The notes below the pieces were generated by a model, which was not told where the DNA came from, searched no databases, and saw only the letters and a program-made list of their open reading frames with translations. The position numbers and the translations under genes are program-made. From Alkalihalobacillus sp. LMS6 (GTDB taxonomy: Bacteria; Bacillota; Bacilli; Bacillales; Bacillaceae_D), in NCBI RefSeq assembly GCF_024362765.1, contig NZ_CP093302.1, positions 891,001 to 955,000 of the forward strand: a DNA stretch of 64,000 nucleotides, read 5' to 3'. Position 1 is the first letter of the stretch; every line of letters starts with the position of its first letter. Positions 34,594-43,076 of this stretch are shown piece after piece.

Positions 34594-36096
34594 TTTTTCT
34601 TGTAAACGTAATAATCGTTTTGCTGTAACAGGTGCTAACCAGAGTGTTGGTAGCATAACTAGAGACACCGGCACGGCCGTTATGACGATAAACGATTGAA
34701 GGGAATCAATACTGCCTTCACCGATATATAAAAGAACGGCTGCAACTGCACCAAAAATGAGTGCCCAGAAAATTCGAATGTAGCGGTCAGGCGTTTCTTT
34801 TCCGGTAATAATCATGGAAATGGAATAAGAAATGGAATCCGCTGTTGTTGCGACGAATACACACGTAACAAATATAAATAAGAACGCAAATACGGCACCT
34901 AATGGTAGCTGGTTAACAATCGCAAAGATGGAAGCAGGTAAGCCGCCTTCATTCAATGGATTACTTACTGAGCCAGGATCGTTTATTTCATAAAAAATAC
35001 CCGTTCCGCCTACAACAGTAAACCAGAAGTTCGTTACAACCGGTGCAAGAAACGCAACCGTTAAGAATAGCTCTCGAATGGTTCTTCCATCTGAAATTCT
35101 TGAGATAAAGATCGACATAATCGGTCCGTACCCAATAAACCAACCCCAGAAAAAGATCGTCCAGCCGGAAAGCCAGCCTTCATCTCCACGATAAAAACTC
35201 ATCGGTAAGAAGTTTTGTAAGTATGAACCATAGCTTGTTACAAAAGAATCAATAATAAAGCGAGCAGGTCCAAGAATGATGATTGCAGCGGCAAGAATAA
35301 CAGTTACAATGACGTTAAAACGACTTAACCACTGAATTCCTTTATTAATCCCTGTAGCTGCTGATACAGCGGCAATCCCGACTAAGAAGAAGATCATCGC
35401 AAATTGGATTGCGAATGTATCTGGTAGACCGAATAACATGTTCAATCCGTAACCTGCTTGAAGTCCTAAGAAACCAATTGGTCCGATTGTCCCTGCACAA
35501 GCTGCTAAGATGGAAAAAACATCAATCAATGTACCAAGGACGCTTTTGTGCATAATTTTTTCGCCGAAAATTGGATAAAGTAACGCTCTTGGCTTAAGGG
35601 GTTGTCCTTTTTTCTTTGCATACATGAGTACGACAACACCAAGGGTTCCTAAAATACTCCATGCAAGAAAGCCCCAGTGTAAGAAACCTGTAGACAAACC
35701 AGCTTGAATATCAGTAGCTGCCCCGCCAGTTTCTGCAAACATCGGTGGTGTATCTAAATAGTGATACATTGGTTCAGCTGCTGCCCAAAACACGCCGCCA
35801 CCAGCTAAAAGAGTGATCATGATCATCGCAAACCATTTAAAGAAAGAGAATTTAGGTTTAAGAGAATCACCTAAACGCACCTTACCGAGCTCGGTAAGGC
35901 TCATAAATACCGCAATGATAAAAGTTAGTATCATAAGTACTTGCCAAAACGCCCCGAAGTTTAGAGACGACCAAGCAAATCCTGTGTTAACAAGGTTGCC
36001 GACAAATTCTGCATTTACAAGTGAAGCAATAACAAATAAAAGTAAGAAGCCACCAGAAATTGCAAATACAGGCCAGTCTAGTTTAAGATTTTTCAA
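34579..36096 (-). CDS. BCCT family transporter with altered substrate box
   Basis: A protein of 505 aa with 12 hydrophobic helices and the BCCT signature WTIFFWGWFIGYGPIMSIFI (312-331) followed by SRISDGRTIRE. In betaine carriers the TM8 box reads WWxxW; here it is W319-F320-x-x-Y323. The TM3 glycine motif GMGIG of Na-coupled carriers reads LLAGG. The C-terminal tail is short (about 15 residues), so osmosensing of the BetP kind is unlikely. It is divergent from the sulfonate/nitrate-type ABC importer by 217 bp. Family certain; the substrate may not be glycine betaine. Confidence 0.9.
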   Translation of the reverse strand: MKNLKLDWPVFAISGGFLLLFVIASLVNAEFVGNLVNTGFAWSSLNFGAFWQVLMILTFIIAVFMSLTELGKVRLGDSLKPKFSFFKWFAMIMITLLAGGGVFWAAAEPMYHYLDTPPMFAETGGAATDIQAGLSTGFLHWGFLAWSILGTLGVVVLMYAKKKGQPLKPRALLYPIFGEKIMHKSVLGTLIDVFSILAACAGTIGPIGFLGLQAGYGLNMLFGLPDTFAIQFAMIFFLVGIAAVSAATGINKGIQWLSRFNVIVTVILAAAIIILGPARFIIDSFVTSYGSYLQNFLPMSFYRGDEGWLSGWTIFFWGWFIGYGPIMSIFISRISDGRTIRELFLTVAFLAPVVTNFWFTVVGGTGIFYEINDPGSVSNPLNEGGLPASIFAIVNQLPLGAVFAFLFIFVTCVFVATTADSISYSISMIITGKETPDRYIRIFWALIFGAVAAVLLYIGEGSIDSLQSFIVITAVPVSLVMLPTLWLAPVTAKRLLRLQEKEEAK

Positions 36097-36225
36097 TTGT
36101 TCCTCCTGATTTCAGTCATAAGTTTCGAATGATAACACACATCTATATATGTGACAAGTCGACCTCTATATATCCCCGTTATTTTATGTACAAAACATCT
36201 TTTTATCCAAAGAAGTTAATTCTGA

Positions 36226-36254
36226 TTGACGATTCTCACAACATCGCTTACACT
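36226..36254 (+). promoter_or_regulatory. Promoter of the sulfonate/nitrate-type ABC operon
   Basis: TTGACG (36226-36231), a 17-nt spacer and TACACT (36249-36254) lie 60 bp before the ATPase gene. A TATAAT-containing AT-rich segment (ACTATAATTCTTATTATAATAGT, partly palindromic) follows over the start region and could bind a regulator. Confidence 0.5.
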
Positions 36255-36313
36255 AAAAAAAACTATAATTCTTATTATAATAGTAGGATTTATTGGGATT
36301 CGAGGTGGAAGAC

Positions 36314-37156
36314 ATGCAAATACAATTAAATAAGGTAGAAAAATCGTTTAAAAAAGATAAAAAGCAGTCTTTACACGTATTAAATGATATTAATCTCACT
36401 ATTAATGAAGGGGATTTTATTTCGCTGTTAGGTCCTTCAGGATGTGGGAAATCAACCATCTTAAATTTAATCGCTGGACTTGATTCACCTTCAGAAGGGG
36501 AAGTCATTGCTGGAGGGAAGCAAGTCAAGAAGCCAGGGAATGACCGGGTTGTCGTCTTCCAAGAAGCGGGTCTTTTTCCATGGATGAACGTACTTGATAA
36601 TGTAACGTATGGTTTAAAATTAAAAGGCATATCGAAGGAAGAAAGCGAGAAAAAAGCGCTTGAAGGTTTAAAAACCGTTCATCTTGGCAATTTTACAAAA
36701 TCATTTCCTCATGAACTGTCTGGCGGCATGAAGCAACGTGTGGCAATTGCCCGTGCGCTCGTAATGGACCCTGATATCTTGTTAATGGATGAGCCCTTTG
36801 CTGCACTAGATGAACAAACGAGAATGGTATTGCATAAAGAATTGCTTGAAATTTGGGCAAATACAGGTAAGACAATTTTATTTATTACTCATAATATTCG
36901 AGAAGCGGTTATGCTATCGAATCGTATTGTCTTAATGGGGACGCGCCCTGGAAAAATTAAGCGCGAATTTCCGGTGCAAGCCGCGTTACCACGAGACCCT
37001 GCAGATAGTAATGTCGTTGATTTAGAGCGTCGTATTCTTGCAGAGCTTGAAGAAGAGATGGAAAAAGTGTTGAAGGAGGAGTTTGGAGATGACTACAGCT
37101 ATAAGACGGATCGTATTCATCGCGATAATCGTGGCTATATGGGAGATAACATCTAG
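36314..37156 (+). CDS. ABC transporter ATPase, SsuB/TauB/NrtD-like
   Basis: An ABC ATPase of 280 aa. Walker A is GPSGCGKST, the Q-loop is FQEAGLFPWMNVLDNV, the signature is LSGGMKQRVAIARAL, Walker B is ILLMDEPFAALD, and the switch His is in FITHNIREAV. GLFPWMNV and the FITHNIREAVMLSNRI segment are typical of sulfonate/taurine/nitrate importers. ATG at 36314 follows GAGGTGG. Unusually its reading frame runs 68 nt past the start of the permease gene, giving a charged tail (DDYSYKTDRIHRDNRGYMGD) that is not part of the fold. Confidence 0.9.
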   Translation: MQIQLNKVEKSFKKDKKQSLHVLNDINLTINEGDFISLLGPSGCGKSTILNLIAGLDSPSEGEVIAGGKQVKKPGNDRVVVFQEAGLFPWMNVLDNVTYGLKLKGISKEESEKKALEGLKTVHLGNFTKSFPHELSGGMKQRVAIARALVMDPDILLMDEPFAALDEQTRMVLHKELLEIWANTGKTILFITHNIREAVMLSNRIVLMGTRPGKIKREFPVQAALPRDPADSNVVDLERRILAELEEEMEKVLKEEFGDDYSYKTDRIHRDNRGYMGDNI

Positions 37157-37877
37157 AGTCGGAAATTTTCCTCCAGGCTCTTTCCCACCACTTTTATTCC
37201 CACTCGAGTCTGGTGGAACAACGGTTCTTAGCACATTTGTTAATGGACTAATATCGGGTCAAATTCTTACAGCAACAGGAATTACGTTAGGACGATTATT
37301 AATAGGCTTTGCTATTGCTATTATTCTTGGTTTGACATTAGGGTATTTAATCGCTCGCTATAAACTTGTTGATGATACACTCGGATTTTTGGTCACAGCG
37401 CTTCAGTCCATTCCAAGTATTGTTTGGCTACCGCTAGCAATTATTTGGTTTGGGTATGGAAATGCTTCGTTGCTGTTCATTGTCACGATTGGCGCCACAT
37501 GGACAGTAACGGTTAGTTCGAGTACAGGTTTTAAAAACGTGCCAAGTCTTTATATGAATGTTGCAAAAACACTTGGATCAGGTGGAAGTCATTTATTAAG
37601 AACGGTCATTTTACCTGCTTCTGTCCCTCACTTAATCTCTGGCGTTCGAACCGCATGGGCGTTTGCATGGCGTGCCATTATGGCAGGGGAGCTTTTTGTT
37701 GCTGCGGGTGGACTTGGTTACTTACTAACAGTCGGGCGATCCCTCGGACAAATGGATTTAGTTTTATCTGTGATGATCGTCATTGGGATTATTGGAACGA
37801 TTGTGGATAATTTAGTGTTTTTACGTATGGAACGCTCGGTTCAGAAAAAATGGGGCTTGAAACCTGGTTTAAATTAA
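37089..37877 (+). CDS. ABC transporter permease, SsuC/TauC-like
   Basis: A permease of 263 aa with six transmembrane helices. The EAA loop is YMNVAKTLGSGGSHLLRTVILPASVPHLISGVR, and AWRAIMAGELFVAAGGLGYLL is typical of the SsuC/TauC/ThiX group. ATG at 37089 follows AAGGAGGAG, which is itself coding sequence of the ATPase. It ends 14 bp before the binding-protein gene. Confidence 0.9.
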   Translation: MTTAIRRIVFIAIIVAIWEITSRVGNFPPGSFPPLLFPLESGGTTVLSTFVNGLISGQILTATGITLGRLLIGFAIAIILGLTLGYLIARYKLVDDTLGFLVTALQSIPSIVWLPLAIIWFGYGNASLLFIVTIGATWTVTVSSSTGFKNVPSLYMNVAKTLGSGGSHLLRTVILPASVPHLISGVRTAWAFAWRAIMAGELFVAAGGLGYLLTVGRSLGQMDLVLSVMIVIGIIGTIVDNLVFLRMERSVQKKWGLKPGLN

Positions 37878-37891
37878 AGGAGAGAAAACGT

Positions 37892-38863
37892 ATGAGGAAG
37901 TTTTTACAAGGGTCAATATTAGCCGTAGGAGCAGGGGTTGCTCTTTCTGCTTGCGGAAATAGTACAACAGAAGGGGAAGTGCGAATCGCTTATTTTCCAA
38001 ACTTGACGCATATTTCTACAATTGTCGCATTAGAAAATGGTTACTTTGAAGAGGAGTTTGGAGATGACGCAAGCTTCACAAAGATGACGGTGCCAGATGG
38101 CGCGCAGTTTATGGAGGCAATGTCTGCTAACGAAATTGACATTGGTACAGTTGGACCAGTTCCGGCAATGAATGCATATACGAGAAATCAAGCCCATTCT
38201 ATTATTGCAGGCGCGGTTAATGGTGGTGCCGTAATTATGGCACGTGAAGGTTCAGGTGTAGAGTCGGTATCCGATTTAGTTGGATCAAACGTCGCAATCC
38301 CCACAATTGGATCGACACAAGATATTATGTTACGAAAAGAGTTAGCTGATGCAGGCGTAGATGCGGATGATATTAATTTTGTTCCTCAAGCCCCAGCAGA
38401 CACATCGATTCTTTTTTCACAAGGTGATGCAGATGCCGCAGCAACACAAGAGCCATGGGGAAGCTTTTTAGCAGATAATTTAAATGCAACGTTCCTCGTA
38501 GATGCAGATGAATTTGGTTGGGGAGAAGATTCAACCAATACAGTTGTTACTGCGAGTCATGAGTTTTTAGACGTGAATGGTGACTTGGCTCGTGCCTACT
38601 TACGCGCACACGAGCAAGCAGTAGAATTTGTTGCTGAAAACCCAGATGAAGCTGCACAACTCTTTGTTGACCACATCCAAGAAGAGACAGGAAATGAACT
38701 CGATTTTGATGAAATTCGTTTATCCTTGGATCGTCTTTTTCCAACAACGGACGTGAATGAACAAGTCTTACAAGAGATGGCTCAGATTAGTGAAGAAGCT
38801 GGACAAATGTCGAATACAGACATTGACGGACTTGTCGATTTACAATATCTCGAGAGTGAATAA
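37892..38863 (+). CDS. ABC transporter substrate-binding lipoprotein, SsuA/NMT1-like
   Basis: A protein of 323 aa. The signal peptide ends in the lipobox LSAC (Cys about residue 20). The mature part has the SsuA/TauA/NMT1 pattern: VRIAYFPNLTHISTIVALENGYF, IDIGTVGPVPAMNAY, VAIPTIGSTQDIMLRK and ATQEPWGSFL. These bind aliphatic sulfonates, taurine, nitrate or pyrimidine precursors. No thiamine-pyrophosphate riboswitch is seen upstream of the operon, which disfavours a pyrimidine precursor. AAGGAGAG precedes the ATG. It is the last gene of the operon. Confidence 0.87.
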   Translation: MRKFLQGSILAVGAGVALSACGNSTTEGEVRIAYFPNLTHISTIVALENGYFEEEFGDDASFTKMTVPDGAQFMEAMSANEIDIGTVGPVPAMNAYTRNQAHSIIAGAVNGGAVIMAREGSGVESVSDLVGSNVAIPTIGSTQDIMLRKELADAGVDADDINFVPQAPADTSILFSQGDADAAATQEPWGSFLADNLNATFLVDADEFGWGEDSTNTVVTASHEFLDVNGDLARAYLRAHEQAVEFVAENPDEAAQLFVDHIQEETGNELDFDEIRLSLDRLFPTTDVNEQVLQEMAQISEEAGQMSNTDIDGLVDLQYLESE

Positions 38864-38870
38864 TGAAATG

Positions 38871-38907
38871 AAACGTCTCCGACCATGATGCGGGGACGTT
38901 TTTTTAG
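38871..38907 (+). terminator. Terminator after ABC importer operon
   Basis: The arms AAACGTCTCCG (38871-38881) and CGGGGACGTTT (38891-38901), with one G-T pair, are followed by a T-run. Confidence 0.85.
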
Positions 38908-39000
38908 TCGGATTTCTCCACATCGGGTTTTTCCTCTATTTGTTTGGCGTATTAATGTTTTATGTTGTGAAGATCATGAAAAAAGGAAAAGCGTTAAACG

Positions 39001-39030
39001 AAAAATCTGCATAAATGATGCAGATTTTTT
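39001..39030 (+). terminator. Second terminator, upstream of rmlA
   Basis: AAAAATCTGCAT (39001-39012) and ATGCAGATTTTT (39018-39029) form a perfect stem with a T-run. It lies 57 bp before the rmlA start, so the rml operon promoter must be between them or transcription passes an attenuator. Confidence 0.8.
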
Positions 39031-39086
39031 GTTTTGCTTGCATAGATTCATTTATATGGACTTTTTTTATAAGGGATGTGGTTAAC

Positions 39087-39956
39087 CTGAAGGGCATAAT
39101 TCTGGCAGGTGGAAGTGGCACAAGGTTATACCCAATTACAAAAGCGACATCGAAGCAATTGCTTCCAATCTACGATAAGCCGATGATTTATTACACATTA
39201 TCATTACTCATGTTGGCTGAGATACGAGAATTCTTAATCATCTCAACGCCTGAAGATACGGAACGTTACGAGCAAGTTCTCGGTGATGGCTCTCAACTGG
39301 GCATTTCCATTCAATATGCGATACAACCGGAGCCTGGTGGATTGGCGCAAGCTTTTTTAATCGGGGAAGCGTTTATTGGCAATTCAAGCGTAACACTCGT
39401 TTTAGGAGACAATTTGTTTTATGGGCACGGGTTACCTGAACGATTAAAACAGGCAATTGATCGAAACGAAGGTGCAACCGTATTCGGGTACTACGTGCGT
39501 GATCCGGAGCGCTTTGGTGTTGTTGAATTTAATGAGAACGATGAAGCGATTTCCATTGAAGAAAAGCCGGCTAAGCCAAAATCTCATTACGCAGTAACAG
39601 GCTTGTATATATTCGATCATCATGTTGTTCAATATGCTAAAGAGATTAACCCTTCAGCACGTGGTGAATTGGAAATTACAGATATTAATGTCACGTATTT
39701 AAATCAAGGAAAACTTCGGGTTGAAAAGTTAGGCAGAGGCATGGCGTGGCTAGACACTGGAACACATGAATCGTTGCTAGAGGCATCTCAATTCATTCAT
39801 ACCGTTGAAAAACGACAAAGTTTAAAAATCGCTTGTATTGAAGAGATTGCCTTTCGAATGAATTATATTTCAAAAGCCGACTTAATTGAATTAGCTCAGC
39901 CGTTAAAGAAAAATGAATATGGTCAATATCTGCTTAGAATGGCAGAGGGAGGATAA
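39087..39956 (+). CDS. rmlA: Glucose-1-phosphate thymidylyltransferase
   Basis: About 290 aa, the short RmlA form. [35 protein letters not shown] begins at residue 2; the G-x-G-T-R-x(6)-K nucleotide site is intact. [19 protein letters not shown] and [12 protein letters not shown] follow. It makes dTDP-glucose, the first step of dTDP-L-rhamnose synthesis. The natural start by homology is a CTG codon at 39087, with AAGGGA 10 nt upstream; a GTG at 39078 is only 1 nt from that site, and the longer frame runs through a terminator. First gene of rmlACBD. Confidence 0.93.
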   Translation: MKGIILAGGSGTRLYPITKATSKQLLPIYDKPMIYYTLSLLMLAEIREFLIISTPEDTERYEQVLGDGSQLGISIQYAIQPEPGGLAQAFLIGEAFIGNSSVTLVLGDNLFYGHGLPERLKQAIDRNEGATVFGYYVRDPERFGVVEFNENDEAISIEEKPAKPKSHYAVTGLYIFDHHVVQYAKEINPSARGELEITDINVTYLNQGKLRVEKLGRGMAWLDTGTHESLLEASQFIHTVEKRQSLKIACIEEIAFRMNYISKADLIELAQPLKKNEYGQYLLRMAEGG

Positions 39957-39959
39957 GGA

Positions 39960-40505
39960 ATGGATGTTCACAAAACCAAATTAGAAGGCGTTTATGTATT
40001 GGAACCAAATGTATTTGCTGATGATCGAGGCTATTTTGTCGAAACGTTTAATCGTGATGTCTATGAAAAAGCAGGGATTCATACAGCGTTTTTACAAGAT
40101 AATCAATCTCTTTCTAAACAAGCAGGGACATTGAGAGGATTACACTACCAACTTGCTCCAGATGCACAATTAAAAGTTGTCCGCTGTGTTACAGGGGCGA
40201 TTTTTGATGTTGCAGTCGATATTCGAACAGATTCGCCAACGTATAAACAATGGGTTGGGGTGATTTTAAGCGAGCATAATCAAAGGCAACTCGTTGTACC
40301 GAAAGGATTTGCCCATGGTTTTTGTACGTTAGTGGATCAAACCATTGTGGCTTACAAAGTCGATCAACTATATTCGCCTTCAAAGGACCGTGGCATTCGT
40401 TGGAACGATCCAGAAATAGCGATTGAGTGGCCGTGTAGCCAACCGATTCTATCAAAAAAAGATCGCGCACACCCGCTACTTCAAAAAGCTGAGAATAATT
40501 TTTAG
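39960..40505 (+). CDS. rmlC: dTDP-4-dehydrorhamnose 3,5-epimerase
   Basis: A cupin epimerase of 181 aa. LEPNVFADDRGYFVETFN, the catalytic His in LRGLHYQL, and KVVRCVTGAIFDVAVDIR are standard, and VPKGFAHGF is the end of the active-site barrel. It carries out the third step of dTDP-L-rhamnose synthesis. Start 3 bp after rmlA with AGGGAGGATAAGG. Gene order is A-C-B-D. Confidence 0.95.
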   Translation: MDVHKTKLEGVYVLEPNVFADDRGYFVETFNRDVYEKAGIHTAFLQDNQSLSKQAGTLRGLHYQLAPDAQLKVVRCVTGAIFDVAVDIRTDSPTYKQWVGVILSEHNQRQLVVPKGFAHGFCTLVDQTIVAYKVDQLYSPSKDRGIRWNDPEIAIEWPCSQPILSKKDRAHPLLQKAENNF

Positions 40506-40514
40506 GAGGTTGCT

Positions 40515-41501
40515 ATGAACATCGTTGTTACTGGAGGAGCAGGTTTTATTGGAAGCGCGTTTGTTCGGTTACTGTGCAAAGAACATCCAGAAGATACGAT
40601 TATTGTCTTTGATAAATTAACATATGCAGGGAATGTCAATAATTTAAGGCGTGTACAATCGGCGATTGAGTTTGTGCAAGGCGACATTTGCAGTGAAGAT
40701 GACTTAGAGAAACTTTTCGGAAAGTATGATGTTGATGCGGTTGTTCATTTTGCTGCAGAATCTCATGTAGATCGGAGTATCGTAAATCCAGGTGCGTTTG
40801 TACAAACGAATGTGTACGGAACGCAAATGCTTTTGCATGCGGCAAAAAAAGCTGACGTTGAAAAGTATGTACAAGTTTCAACCGATGAAGTCTATGGAAG
40901 TTTAGGCGAAACAGGTTTATTTACAGAACAATCACCGCTAGAACCGAACAGCCCTTATTCAGCAAGCAAAGCAGGCGCAGATTTACTTGCTCGTGCTTAT
41001 TTTGAAACGTATGGGATGAACATTAATATTACCCGTTGCTCAAACAATTATGGCCCCTACCATTTTCCTGAAAAACTGATTCCGCTTATGATTACAAATG
41101 CATTGCAAAATAAATCTATGCCAATCTATGGAGATGGCAAACAAATTCGTGATTGGCTCCACGTTGATGACCACTGTCGCGGGATTGATCTCGTTTTGCG
41201 AACTGGCCAGCCAGGCGAAGTGTACAACATCGGTGGGCGGAACGAGCGAACAAATGAGGAAATCGTTCGTCGGATTGTGCAGACATTGGGAGTGTCCGAA
41301 GAACTAATCACCCATGTTGAAGACCGGCTTGGACATGATTTTCGTTATGCAATTGATGCAACAAAAATTGAACGAGAGTTAGGTTGGAAAGCGATGTATA
41401 CATTTAATGAGGGTTTAGCAGAAACAATCGATTGGTACATTCAAAATAAGGCGTGGTGGCAGGATGTCCTTTCCGGTGTTTATAGGAGGCAAAAGCTATG
41501 A
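40515..41501 (+). CDS. rmlB: dTDP-glucose 4,6-dehydratase
   Basis: An extended SDR of 328 aa. The NAD motif is VTGGAGFIGSAFVR. The catalytic region is VQVSTDEVYGSLGETG with T/D/E in order, then YSASKAGADLLARAY (YxxxK). NNYGPYHFPEKLIPLMI is typical of RmlB. It converts dTDP-glucose to the 4-keto-6-deoxy intermediate. TAGGAGG precedes the ATG. It overlaps rmlD by 4 bp. Confidence 0.96.
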   Translation: MNIVVTGGAGFIGSAFVRLLCKEHPEDTIIVFDKLTYAGNVNNLRRVQSAIEFVQGDICSEDDLEKLFGKYDVDAVVHFAAESHVDRSIVNPGAFVQTNVYGTQMLLHAAKKADVEKYVQVSTDEVYGSLGETGLFTEQSPLEPNSPYSASKAGADLLARAYFETYGMNINITRCSNNYGPYHFPEKLIPLMITNALQNKSMPIYGDGKQIRDWLHVDDHCRGIDLVLRTGQPGEVYNIGGRNERTNEEIVRRIVQTLGVSEELITHVEDRLGHDFRYAIDATKIERELGWKAMYTFNEGLAETIDWYIQNKAWWQDVLSGVYRRQKL

Positions 41502-42358
41502 AAATTCTCGTCACAGGAGCTAATGGACAACTTGGATCTGCCGTTCTGCGTGTCCCTGTGGAAGTAGGGGTTCAGCTGATCGGTATGACCCGAGCAGAAC
41601 TTGATATTACGAATGAACATCATGTGAAAACGGTCTTTGAAACGATTCAGCCTGACGTCATTTTGCATTGCGCTGCCTATACAAATGTAGATCAAGCGGA
41701 AAAAGACGAGATGGAGGCATATCGCGTGAATGCTATAGGAACGCGAAACCTCTGTGTCGCGGCTGAACAATTAGGAGCAGTATTTGTCTATGTTAGCACT
41801 GATTATGTTTTTGATGGAGGTGCAACGGAGCCTATTGATGAATGGACACCCCCTTCTCCGATTGGCGTGTATGGGAGATCAAAACTTGCAGGTGAACAAG
41901 CCGTCCAACAGTTTCATTCTAAGTTTTTTATTGTGCGAACCTCTTGGGTGTTTGGTCATACTGGTAGTAATTTTGTGAAGACGATGCTTCGGCTAGCGGA
42001 AAAAAAGACCGAGCTTCGCGTTGTTGATGACCAAATTGGTTCGCCCACTTACGCGAATGATCTTGCTGAAGCGATCGTTTCGTTAGTGCGCACGAAGCGC
42101 TACGGCATTTACCACATTTCGAACAGTGGAACGGTCAGCTGGTATGAATTTGCTAAGGAAATATTTGCTTTAAAACGTATACCTGCATCGATTCAACCAT
42201 GCACGACGGCTGAATTTCCTACACTTGCTCAACGTCCTAAATACTCAGTCTTGTCACATAAAGGCTTACAGCTAAACCATTTTGCCCCAATGCGTCATTG
42301 GAAAGAAGCTATTCATGCATTTTTAGAAACAGAAAAGGATGATAGGAATAGCGAGTGA
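41498..42358 (+). CDS. rmlD: dTDP-4-dehydrorhamnose reductase
   Basis: An SDR of 286 aa. The NADPH motif is ILVTGANGQLGSAVLR, the catalytic YGRSKLAGEQAV holds YxxxK, and VRTSWVFG and VVDDQIGSPTYANDLA are diagnostic for RmlD. It performs the last step to dTDP-L-rhamnose. It overlaps rmlB (ATGA). No rhamnosyltransferase lies next to the operon; the two-domain glycosyltransferase at 11401 is one possible user. Confidence 0.96.
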   Translation: MKILVTGANGQLGSAVLRVPVEVGVQLIGMTRAELDITNEHHVKTVFETIQPDVILHCAAYTNVDQAEKDEMEAYRVNAIGTRNLCVAAEQLGAVFVYVSTDYVFDGGATEPIDEWTPPSPIGVYGRSKLAGEQAVQQFHSKFFIVRTSWVFGHTGSNFVKTMLRLAEKKTELRVVDDQIGSPTYANDLAEAIVSLVRTKRYGIYHISNSGTVSWYEFAKEIFALKRIPASIQPCTTAEFPTLAQRPKYSVLSHKGLQLNHFAPMRHWKEAIHAFLETEKDDRNSE

Positions 42359-42429
42359 ATGTGAGAGCTTGATCTCTATTCATTTGTGAGAAAATATACA
42401 TTTCTAGACGATTTTTATTAAAAACAGCG

Positions 42430-42435
42430 TATAAT
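42430..42435 (+). promoter_or_regulatory. -10 element of the VanZ-like gene
   Basis: TATAAT lies 29 bp before the TTG start, with no good -35 hexamer (AGACGA at the expected place). The ATG inside the hexamer region, which opens a longer frame, is therefore unlikely to be the start. Confidence 0.4.
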
Positions 42436-42463
42436 GGACGGAACATTAAATGAGGTGAGGCAT

Positions 42464-43033
42464 TTGTCGCGTTCCGTTAAAATAACCGTATTTAGCTTGT
42501 TTCTAGTGGCTGCGGTATCAATCATTGCTTTCTCGAGTTCCACGCCATACGGAAGTCAAGATATTCGAGGGTATCTTAGCGTTCTTCCGATTCATTGGAT
42601 TGAGAATACGAGAATCGCGCAAATCTCTTTTCCATATGGGAATCGTGAAATTAGTTTAGATTACTTATCGGTAGAATCGTTTGTAGAGTTCTTTCTACGA
42701 AAAGCCGCCCATTTTTTCTCCTTTTTGTTAATTGGCTTAATTGGCTCTCGGTTACTTGCTTATATCGTCCGCTTGCGCTATGCGGTGATGATGTCGTTCA
42801 TATTTGTCGTGTTTTATGCATGTTTCGATGAATATCGACAGTCGTTTACTCCAGGGCGTTCACCTATGATCGAGGATGTGATCGTCGATACAATGGGAGG
42901 CATGTTAGGCATTACGATCACAGTATTTTGGGTCTTATACATACGCTCAAAAAAACCATGTGAAGTATGTGGAAATAAGGGACCATCGACGCATGTTCAT
43001 AGAAAATGGGACGATATAAAGAAGCAAGCATAA
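42464..43033 (+). CDS. VanZ-like membrane protein
   Basis: About 189 aa. An N-terminal membrane helix (TVFSLFLVAAVSIIAFSSS) is followed by the VanZ signature: FFLRKAAHFFSFLLIGLIG, then DEYRQSFTPGRSPMIEDVIVDTMGGMLGI. Some relatives affect glycopeptide (teicoplanin) susceptibility or spore properties; the mechanism is unknown. The C-terminus has a CEVCGNKG pair. TTG start at 42464 after GAGGTG. It lies about 105 bp after rmlD and probably has its own promoter. Confidence 0.82.
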   Translation: MSRSVKITVFSLFLVAAVSIIAFSSSTPYGSQDIRGYLSVLPIHWIENTRIAQISFPYGNREISLDYLSVESFVEFFLRKAAHFFSFLLIGLIGSRLLAYIVRLRYAVMMSFIFVVFYACFDEYRQSFTPGRSPMIEDVIVDTMGGMLGITITVFWVLYIRSKKPCEVCGNKGPSTHVHRKWDDIKKQA

Positions 43034-43035
43034 AA

Positions 43036-43068
43036 AAACTCTATCCACCATAAGGCGGGATAGAGTTT
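43036..43068. terminator. Bidirectional terminator
   Basis: AAACTCTATCC (43036-43046) and GGATAGAGTTT (43058-43068) form an 11-bp stem between the VanZ-like gene and the convergent membrane protein gene. Confidence 0.8.
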
Positions 43069-43076
43069 CTTCGGCG

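Noticed and set aside
36261..36285. AT-rich partial palindrome ACTATAATTCTTATTATAATAGT in the BCCT/ABC intergenic region as a Fur or CymR box
   Set aside because: The two halves do not align as a true palindrome (only the outer five bases pair), and neither consensus is met. It is mentioned only with the promoter.
38885..39085. Frame of 66 codons between the ABC operon and rmlA; another frame there shows a short membrane-like stretch
   Set aside because: It begins inside one terminator and runs through a second. No ribosome binding site is present, and the membrane-like frame has no credible start.
39015..39086. Longer rmlA N-terminus ([13 protein letters not shown])
   Set aside because: It overlaps the terminator stem at 39001-39029, has no Shine-Dalgarno site, and known RmlA proteins begin at MKGIILAGG.
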